Shown piece by piece: positions 1 to 5,900 of a stretch of DNA of 7,001 nucleotides. Source of the stretch: Planctomycetota bacterium (GTDB lineage Bacteria > Planctomycetota > Brocadiia > SM23-32); contig JAGXLK010000114.1 of NCBI GenBank assembly GCA_018334735.1, positions 1 through 7,001 on the forward strand, given 5' to 3'. The translations under genes were made by a program, and so were the position numbers. The notes under the pieces were generated by a model. The model had not been told where the DNA came from. It worked only from the letters and a program-made list of their open reading frames with translations, and did no database searches. How positions within the stretch are numbered: the first letter of the stretch is position 1; each line of letters begins with the position of its first letter.

Positions 1-207
1 GAGAGACCTCGTTATCAATAAGGCACATACTGCATGCTCAAAGAACGGATATTCATATTTTACCAGAACCGTCCTCAGCACTGCAACACTAACTGTGCCC
101 GCAAAAACAATTTTGTCGGCAGAGGCGCGGGCAATCAAAAGCCCGTTTTCAAGGGCGCAACACGTCAAGATTCGGCACGAGCCCATGGATTGTGCAGCTG
201 GGATCAA
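1..207 (-). CDS. Possible partial ORF of unknown function running off the left edge
   Basis: The minus frame whose upstream stop is at 301-303 stays open to position 1 (100 codons). A TTG at 207 follows a purine-rich GAGGAAGG (complement of 219-226) at 11 nt, and an ATG lies at 186. From the TTG this gives 69 codons, including LTCCALENGLLIARAS and ADKIVFAGTVSVAVLRTVLV. It would begin about 55 nt after the glycosidase stop, as an operon partner. I do not recognise the product. The overlapping plus frame is also open here, so openness alone proves little; this may be non-coding. Confidence 0.25.
   Translation of the reverse strand, partial: MIPAAQSMGSCRILTCCALENGLLIARASADKIVFAGTVSVAVLRTVLVKYEYPFFEHAVCALLITRSL
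128..156. terminator. Weak candidate bidirectional terminator downstream of the glycosidase
   Basis: CGGGC (128-132) and GCCCG (141-145) form a 5-bp stem followed by TTTT on the plus strand. The same GCCC arm can pair with GGGC (153-156) to give a hairpin followed by TTTT on the minus strand. The minus hairpin lies about 107 nt after the glycosidase stop. The stems are short with 8-nt loops, so termination efficiency is doubtful. It conflicts with the possible partial ORF at 1-207. Confidence 0.25.
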
Positions 208-262
208 TTGTGCTTTTGCCTTCCTCGCATGTCCAGTGCTGAAGGCGCCCGGGAGATTCGGG

Positions 263-2320
263 TTAACCTGCGGACGCAGCTCCCACCAGCCTCGCGCAAC
301 TCAGGTATTCAATCTCAGTAACGCTGAATTCGCACACCCCGCTGTTGTAGTCGAACGGTATCTCTTCGCCTTCAGGTTCGAGCACGACTTTTTCGACATT
401 CTCGCAGCGGACCCGGCAGGTGATATCCGTGGCTGGATCGGGTTCTTCGACAGCAGCGATGGCCGATTGGCCGCCCTGGTGGCCGAGAGCATAGTGAATG
501 AGGTTCAGAAGAAGATCGTTTTCTTTTTGCATGAGATTGGTTTCGACCAATGCGGTTCCATCGATATCAACGGGAGTCTCGGGATCGACATATCGGATGA
601 GCGCTTCCATAAACTGGCGCAGCCAGTGGTGGTTTGTCTGCCAGTAAATGTCGAATATTGATGCGGCGACATATACTGCTTTCCCGCCTCCGTCTTCATT
701 AACGCTCGCGAAGGGGAACGGACTGCGTTGCCGGGAAGCTGGCGAATAACGCGAGCGGAATTCTTTTATCCCCCCCTGTCGTTCGGCCATCGGGTAGAAA
801 AGAGCTGCCAGTTCGCGTGCGGTGGTGAGCCGTGTTTTGAACGCCTGACCGCGGACCTGAAGGGGGATATCGGCCGTTTTGCCTTTTACTTCTGCGGCGG
901 GAGAAAAATGGCAGGTGCTGAAACTGAGGGGCTCGATGTACTGGAGGCCGAAGGTTTTTTCGAGTTCGAAAGTTTTGCCATTAATGAGCGCCTTTCCGAT
1001 TGCGATCACCGTGCCGCCCTGTTTGATAAAGTCGTTCAGTTTTTCGATCGTTTCGCGGCGATATCCTGTCGGCTCGGGCAAAATAATGGTCTGGAATCGA
1101 GACAGATCATCTGCCAGGAGGCTGTAGACGATATCGCACTGGATGTGGCTTTCAATGAGCATTTTGTGGGCACCGCGCCAGGGGCCATAATGGTGCCAGT
1201 CTCCACGACAATTGTCGCAGGCGGCTGCGTGCATCGGAAGTTCCGGATCAGGGGTTGGGAGCAGCACGGCGGTATGGGGCAGGGATTCAGTGTCTTTGAA
1301 CAGGTCTTCTCGTTTTTCGACAAAACCGAACGCTTTGTCGAACATTTCGTAGACCGGTGGCTGCAGCGTGCCATCGACATTAACCTGATCTCCTGAGACG
1401 GCGGGCGCGCCATTGCCGATCATCGCGGCGAATTCAGTCGTCATCTGCGCTGCTGGTTTCAGCGTGAGGTCGCCCCAGCCCTGGTAAAATCGTACGGACA
1501 TAACCTGGACATCAACGGTATCGTTGCGGGCGGTGCGTGCGGCAAAACTGTGTCCGAGGTAATCGCCCGGGCGAGGTTGGGATTCCCAGCATCCGATTTC
1601 ACAGAGATTTTTGATATTGAGGGACATCGCAGAACTGCCAACACGGTTCATGGCGACAACAAGTTCCGGATTGTGTTTGTCGATGATAGCGCGGACCTCT
1701 TTGAGATAATCTTCGACGGTGCGCATCGTGAGACGGTTGAGCAAATCGGTCGGCATGTTCGGGCTGATTTCTTTCCCCAGTTCTTGCTTCCATTTGCGCT
1801 GGCAATGGGAACAGAAGCACGGTTTTTCCCCACCCAGCGGGAGCGGTATATCGAGCCAGAAACCGTCGACAGGGTATTGGGCGATTTCCGCCAGTTGCGG
1901 CATAACCAGTTCGTCTTTATACGGGCTATTCATGCACATGCAGGCCCAGAAAGTGCCGTCTCCATATGTGTTGCCTTCGCCGTCCTTGAATCGCCAATCG
2001 GGATTAGCGTCCCAGGCTCTTTTGTCCACACAGAGGGAGTAGTATGCGAGTGTTTTAATGTTTCTTCGGCGGCATTCAGCGGCCGCGCTTTTAAGAAAAT
2101 CCTGTTCGAGCCCGGCGTGTTTATGTCCCACTTTCGTGTCATAGAAAGAATTTCCGAAATGGCATTTCGAAAACAGGGCCACCATATTTACGCGGCCGCG
2201 CTCCAGGTAGTCGACGAATTTTTCTGGGTCGTAGTTGACGATGGCGCCTTCAGGGAATTCAGGCATATGGAAGTCCATATGGACCTGACGCATGTGATCA
2301 CGAAACCAGGGGCAATGCAT
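263..2320 (-). CDS. GHL6-type putative glycoside hydrolase with beta-galactosidase-trimerization-like domain
   Basis: Complete 685-residue protein, ATG at 2320, TAA at 263-265. The start is fixed by a strong Shine-Dalgarno (AAAGGAG, complement of 2329-2335) 8 nt upstream. There is no signal peptide, so it is probably cytoplasmic. The N-terminal half (about 1-325) reads as a TIM-barrel hydrolase of the GHL6 class: the stretch around 45-70 (NMVALFSKCHFGNSFY, then VGHKH), YYSLCVD at 93-99, NPDW at 106-109, DGFWLDIP at 152-159, and CEIGCWE at 240-246. Asp157 and Glu246 are candidate acidic active-site residues by position only. A CxCxxC cluster (168, 170, 173) follows the DGFWLDIP strand and may bind metal, as in some GH42-like enzymes. 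Residues about 380-445 (GPWRGAHK, then IILPEP and FIKQGGTVIAIG) look like the class-I-glutaminase-fold trimerization domain of GH42 enzymes. A C-terminal beta domain (about 590-685) ends the protein. The likely role is hydrolysis of an oligosaccharide or glycoside; the substrate cannot be told from sequence. Family assignment is confident, enzymatic activity is inferred. Confidence 0.85.
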   Translation of the reverse strand: MHCPWFRDHMRQVHMDFHMPEFPEGAIVNYDPEKFVDYLERGRVNMVALFSKCHFGNSFYDTKVGHKHAGLEQDFLKSAAAECRRRNIKTLAYYSLCVDKRAWDANPDWRFKDGEGNTYGDGTFWACMCMNSPYKDELVMPQLAEIAQYPVDGFWLDIPLPLGGEKPCFCSHCQRKWKQELGKEISPNMPTDLLNRLTMRTVEDYLKEVRAIIDKHNPELVVAMNRVGSSAMSLNIKNLCEIGCWESQPRPGDYLGHSFAARTARNDTVDVQVMSVRFYQGWGDLTLKPAAQMTTEFAAMIGNGAPAVSGDQVNVDGTLQPPVYEMFDKAFGFVEKREDLFKDTESLPHTAVLLPTPDPELPMHAAACDNCRGDWHHYGPWRGAHKMLIESHIQCDIVYSLLADDLSRFQTIILPEPTGYRRETIEKLNDFIKQGGTVIAIGKALINGKTFELEKTFGLQYIEPLSFSTCHFSPAAEVKGKTADIPLQVRGQAFKTRLTTARELAALFYPMAERQGGIKEFRSRYSPASRQRSPFPFASVNEDGGGKAVYVAASIFDIYWQTNHHWLRQFMEALIRYVDPETPVDIDGTALVETNLMQKENDLLLNLIHYALGHQGGQSAIAAVEEPDPATDITCRVRCENVEKVVLEPEGEEIPFDYNSGVCEFSVTEIEYLSCARLVGAASAG

Positions 2321-2328
2321 GGATCAAT

Positions 2329-2341
2329 CTCCTTTCCGGAG
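2329..2341 (-). promoter_or_regulatory. Shine-Dalgarno of the glycosidase gene, able to form a small hairpin
   Basis: The minus strand reads CTCC, GGAAA, GGAG just before the start codon. The strong ribosome site (AAAGGAG, 8 nt from the ATG) decides the start at 2320. Its GGAG can pair with the CTCC upstream across a 5-nt loop, which could partly mask the site, though four base pairs is weak. Confidence 0.6.
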
Positions 2342-2381
2342 GGATGAGGCGAGTTTGAAAGCGGATAGCCCGGATATTTCA

Positions 2382-2478
2382 AGCGTCGCCAGTGCCGGAG
2401 ATGCGCGGAAGGCAAACGCAGGAGTGTTCTTACACTTCAAAAACAGCCTGACAGAGCAGAGACGGTGCTGGCGACGCT
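2382..2478. repeat. Nested inverted repeats in the glycosidase leader region
   Basis: AGCGTCGCCAG (2382-2392) is exactly repeated in inverted form at 2468-2478. Read as plus-strand RNA the stem extends to 16 pairs (2382-2397 with 2463-2478), including two G-U pairs. Inside the 65-nt loop lies a second hairpin, 2421-2438, with seven pairs including one G-U and a TCTT loop. On the minus strand, where the glycosidase leader would be transcribed, each G-U becomes an A-C mismatch. It could be a leader element or a separate plus-strand structured RNA; no convincing promoter for the latter is visible. Confidence 0.55.
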
Positions 2479-2483
2479 CCCGG

Positions 2484-2519
2484 AGGGTGAATCCTTTCTT
2501 TTGAGCCGAAGTACACCCT
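2484..2519. repeat. Short inverted repeat in the glycosidase leader region
   Basis: AGGGTG (2484-2489) and CACCCT (2514-2519) are inverted copies separated by 24 nt. It lies immediately upstream, in the minus sense, of the larger repeat at 2382-2478 and would fall within the predicted glycosidase leader. With six pairs and a long loop it is weak alone. Confidence 0.35.
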
Positions 2520-2676
2520 GTGCCAATGAGAAATGTCGAAAAACTGCATCTAAGTCGCTCTCATCCGTGTCGTTATAACAATTATGCCGTTGGATTCATG
2601 AAATATCCCGGATAGTCTCCACGGCCTGGCGCAAAGAACACAAAAAGTGCAGAAAAATCCAGCGTCCAGAGTCTGA

Positions 2677-2705
2677 ATAGTAATGTTGTCTGTTCGAAGC
2701 GTCAA
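2677..2705 (-). promoter_or_regulatory. Candidate divergent promoter for the glycosidase gene
   Basis: On the minus strand, TTGACG (complement of 2700-2705) and TACTAT (complement of 2677-2682) are separated by 17 nt. This is 5/6 and 4/6 to the sigma-70 consensus with the optimal spacer. The predicted start near 2670 gives a leader of about 350 nt to the ATG at 2320. A second AT-rich stretch nearer the gene (GTTATAAC palindrome, 2571-2578) could serve as another -10 but lacks a good -35. Confidence 0.5.
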
Positions 2706-2726
2706 GGGGTCAGAAAGGTTTTCCTT

Positions 2727-2754
2727 TTGACAAGGAACAGGATGTGCCTATAAT
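2727..2754 (+). promoter_or_regulatory. Consensus sigma-70-type promoter for the fusion permease gene
   Basis: TTGACA at 2727-2732 and TATAAT at 2749-2754 with a 16-nt spacer: both hexamers match the housekeeping consensus exactly. Transcription would start near 2761, giving a leader of about 140 nt before the ATG at 2902. This predicts strong constitutive initiation unless a regulator acts on it. An inverted repeat (AAAGG, TTTT, CCTTT; 2714-2727) touches the -35 box and could be an operator or chance. Confidence 0.75.
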
Positions 2755-2768
2755 TACGGTCCCTGCAA

Positions 2769-2789
2769 CCTGATGCCCGACGGGTCAGG
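2769..2789 (+). promoter_or_regulatory. Stable hairpin in the 5' leader of the permease gene
   Basis: CCTGA (2769-2773) pairs with TCAGG (2785-2789), and CCC (2776-2778) pairs with GGG (2782-2784), leaving a 2-nt bulge and a GAC loop. It starts about 8 nt after the predicted transcription start, so it would sit at the very 5' end of the mRNA. It may stabilise the transcript or be part of a larger leader structure. It matches no riboswitch class I can recognise, and there is no U-tract after it, so it is not a terminator. Confidence 0.5.
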
Positions 2790-2901
2790 CAAATGCGGTA
2801 CGTGGTTGTTTGATTTGGAACTGTGTGAGTATGGCGTAGCGGTTTTTATCCGGCCGCGCTGGAACCGATAAATATACCGGTTGATTTGAGAAAAAGAGGC
2901 G

Positions 2902-5900
2902 ATGAAGCGCAAATTTGCCCCCGTTTTTGTTGCGATTCTGTCCACTGCGTTGGCGCTATTGGTGCCGTGCGTATCGGCCCTGGGCGCTGGCGACATGGAG
3001 CAGCAGGTTCTGCGCGATTTGCGGGACATTAATCCGACCCGCCATTTAGAACGGTTATCATCGCTACCAAGTCGTTTTACGGGGTATGCGGGATGCAGCG
3101 AGGCGGAGAAATACGTTCATGACAGGTATGAATCGCTCGGGCTTGCTAATATTCGTCGGGAGCCCTTTCAGATAATCATTCCTGTCGATGAGGGAGCGGG
3201 GAAGATCAGGGTGCAGAGCCTTGAGGGCGAAGAGGTCGAAGCGCCTGTCTATTGTTTTCGCCCAAATTCGGTTCGATCTCCCAAAACGCCTGAGAGCGGT
3301 ATTAGGGGGCAACTAATCTGGGGGGGGCAGGGATATTTGCGCAATTTTAACCAGAAGGACGTGATGGGCAGCATTGTCCTGATGGAGTTCAACACGGCCA
3401 GCCGCTGGCTCAATGCGGCCAAGCTTGGTGCGAAGGCGATTGTCTTTGTTGAACCTCGTCATGCTTTTCGGAATGACGCTGAACAGAAATACAGCTCGAT
3501 TCCTATACCGATTCCTCGTTACTACATTCAGCGTGAACATCTGCCAAAGATTGCCGGGGCTCTGCTAAAGCAAGAAAACAGTGAGCTTGGGTCGGCGGAG
3601 GCGTTGAAGGAATTGGCACGGCTTGGAGAGCCGGGCGCCGAAAATGGTTTGAAGGCAAGGGCAAGAGTTTTTGCGGACATGGTGTGGGAAGAGAAGACCG
3701 TTTACATGGTTTCGGGCGAGATCCCCGGAACCGATCCCGAATTGGCTCGGCAGACACTTGTGTGTCACTCTTACTACGATAGTACTTCCGTCGTGCCCGC
3801 TTTGAGTCCGGGTGCGGAGAGCGCGTGCGGAATTGCATCTCAAATTGAAATCGCACGTTTCCTCACGAAACATCCCCCGCGCCGGACGGTGAAGTTTCTC
3901 GCTACTCCGGGTCATTTCCAGGCTCTTGCAGGAGTCCGTCAGTACGCTTTTGAGGAAGTGTATTCGCATCGAAAAGGAATAGCAAAAACTGAAGAAGAGG
4001 CACGTGCAGGAGAGCCGCATTTCTTTATTGGACTCGATATTTCCAGCCGGCATAATTCCATGGCGGGTTTCTATAAGGGGCATTTTTACGATCAGAACGG
4101 GGAAGACAATGAAATTAAACTTCAACGCCTCTATTCTGATTACAGTGATCTTCTCCTGGATTGGGCGGGCAAGATTGCCGGGCCGGGGCGGCTTGCGCCG
4201 AACCTTGTTTTTCAGAGTGGGATTGTCCCGCAACATGGCCGACACTGGCGTGCTCTTCTGCCGGGACTTGTTGCGTTTGACGCTGAGGTCTTGTCTTTGT
4301 GCGGGCGCCCTTCTATCACATTGGCTACCACCGGAGATCCCCGGAACGCTGTTAATACTCCGGCCGACACGTTCGAGAATATTTCACCGTTTCTCAATAA
4401 TGTAAAAGATCAGGCTCAGGCAAGTGCTTTTATTATTAAGAAAACCGCCGATATCGCTTCCATCCCGCTTAATGACACATTGAAACTCGGTAGGGTCGGG
4501 AGCATCTTTGGGCGTGCTATTGAGCAAACTTTGACGGCCTATGTGCCCACCGTGAATGTGCCGGATGCCGTTATCGGGGTCCCTCTCAGTGACAATCGCA
4601 GTATGTTAGGGGTCAGTGGCCAAACGTACGCACGCAGTGATGTCCAGGGGCTGTTTGAGGTCTTTGGCGCAAAAACGACGGCGAATATCCCGGTTGAAGG
4701 ATTTAAAGTTTCGCCCAGCGAAGGTTCGATCCAAGCGATTGCCAAGCGTGGTTTAGTTAAACCTTCCGCGCGAGTACGAGACGAATGGGAGCTGCGGAAG
4801 ACGGACCTGCGACTGAACTTTTACGAATGCGCGAGCACGACCATTTTCGATCTTGTAGAACCCTTAAGATTCCAGATGATAGGTGGTGCTTCTGCTCTGC
4901 GGGCCGAAGCTGATAGTGAAGTCCGGAGCGAAAAACTCGTCGTCTACACGGGGAAACCCGCCCAAAGCAGTTCATATACGCAGCCGATTGCGGTGGTATT
5001 TACGAATCTGGATAGGAAGAAGAAATTCAAGTTTTTGCTTTCGGGCAAGGGTGTCCTTTTGAACGTGCCTGTTCCGCTTGATAAGAAGCAGTCTGTTGCC
5101 AGAGGGCGGGGGCTGAGCAGCGTGCTGGGATCTGGGCTCGGAGAAGGTGAGGGGGGAACGGGTGAGAGCAGGTATACCAGCAAGGAAAACGAGGAGATTA
5201 CTCCGGAAGATTTGTTTGAAGGGCAGGGGTTCAAAGCGGACCAACCCGAAAATTACATCCACTATTCAGCGCTACAAAGTGCTCTGGATATGCATCTGCT
5301 GGATTACTTTCGCCTCTATAATCTTGAGCAGACGGCGATCAGCAAAAAGAATCTCAAAGATCTCCACGCGGAGAGTCAGAAGCATCTGAATGAAGCACTC
5401 AAGGCGAAAGAAAAAGGTCTTTACGATAAGGCTTACCGACATACTCGACTGGCACAGTCGCTGGAGTTGCGCGTTTATCCCGATGTTAAAGATACTGCGC
5501 ACGACGTTGTGAGGGGGGTCGTCTTTTATTTCGCGCTTCTCCTGCCGTTTGTCATTTTTATTGAGCGATTACTGATCAATTACGTCGATATCCGCAAGAA
5601 ACTCGTGGCAATCGCAGGCTTGTTTGCCATATCGTATCTCGTCCTGCGTCTGGTGCATCCGGCGTTTCGGCTTTCCAAAACGCCGATTATTATCCTTGAT
5701 GGGTTCTTTATGTTGGTGGCTTCGATCTGGACGATTACATATTTGATCATGAAGTTTCAGACGGTTATGGAGCATATTCGGCAGCACATTGATACTATTC
5801 ACCGCGCAGATGTGGCTCGGGCAAGCGCGGCTATGGCGGCTTTTATCCTCGGCATTTCGAATATGCGCAAGCGCAAGATAAGAACGATGCTGACCGCGCT

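Larger units (their letters stand above)
2321..2901. other. Divergent intergenic control region (581 bp, no convincing gene)
   Basis: This stretch separates the two start codons. It contains two back-to-back promoters (2677-2754), leader hairpins on both sides and the glycosidase ribosome site. No tRNA-like or other known RNA could be recognised. The open frames in it are short and lack ribosome sites; the longest in-leader frame is 32 codons at 2773-2871. Confidence 0.7.

Noticed and set aside
95..2347. Long plus-strand open frames at 95-661, 728-1396 and 1550-2347 opposite the glycosidase
   Set aside because: All three lie in the frame codon-aligned with the glycosidase on the other strand. 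They stay open because that gene seldom uses TTA, CTA and TCA codons. Their translations show no domain pattern, while the minus frame has clear family motifs and a strong ribosome site.
2566..2590. GTTATAAC palindrome as a LacI-type operator
   Set aside because: Symmetry is limited to the central 8 bp and does not extend outward; no regulator gene is present to support it.
2691..2705. TTCGAAGC as a tRNA T-loop
   Set aside because: No acceptor, D or anticodon stems could be found around it; it lies in the minus promoter spacer.
2773..2871. A 32-codon frame in the permease leader that could be a leader peptide
   Set aside because: There is no ribosome site before its ATG, the ATG falls inside the stable hairpin stem, and there is no run of one amino acid that would suggest attenuation.
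2939..2991. Lipoprotein signal (LVPC) in the permease N-terminus
   Set aside because: Proline just before the cysteine fits poorly with a lipobox, while Ala-x-Ala-type signal peptidase I sites follow a few residues later.
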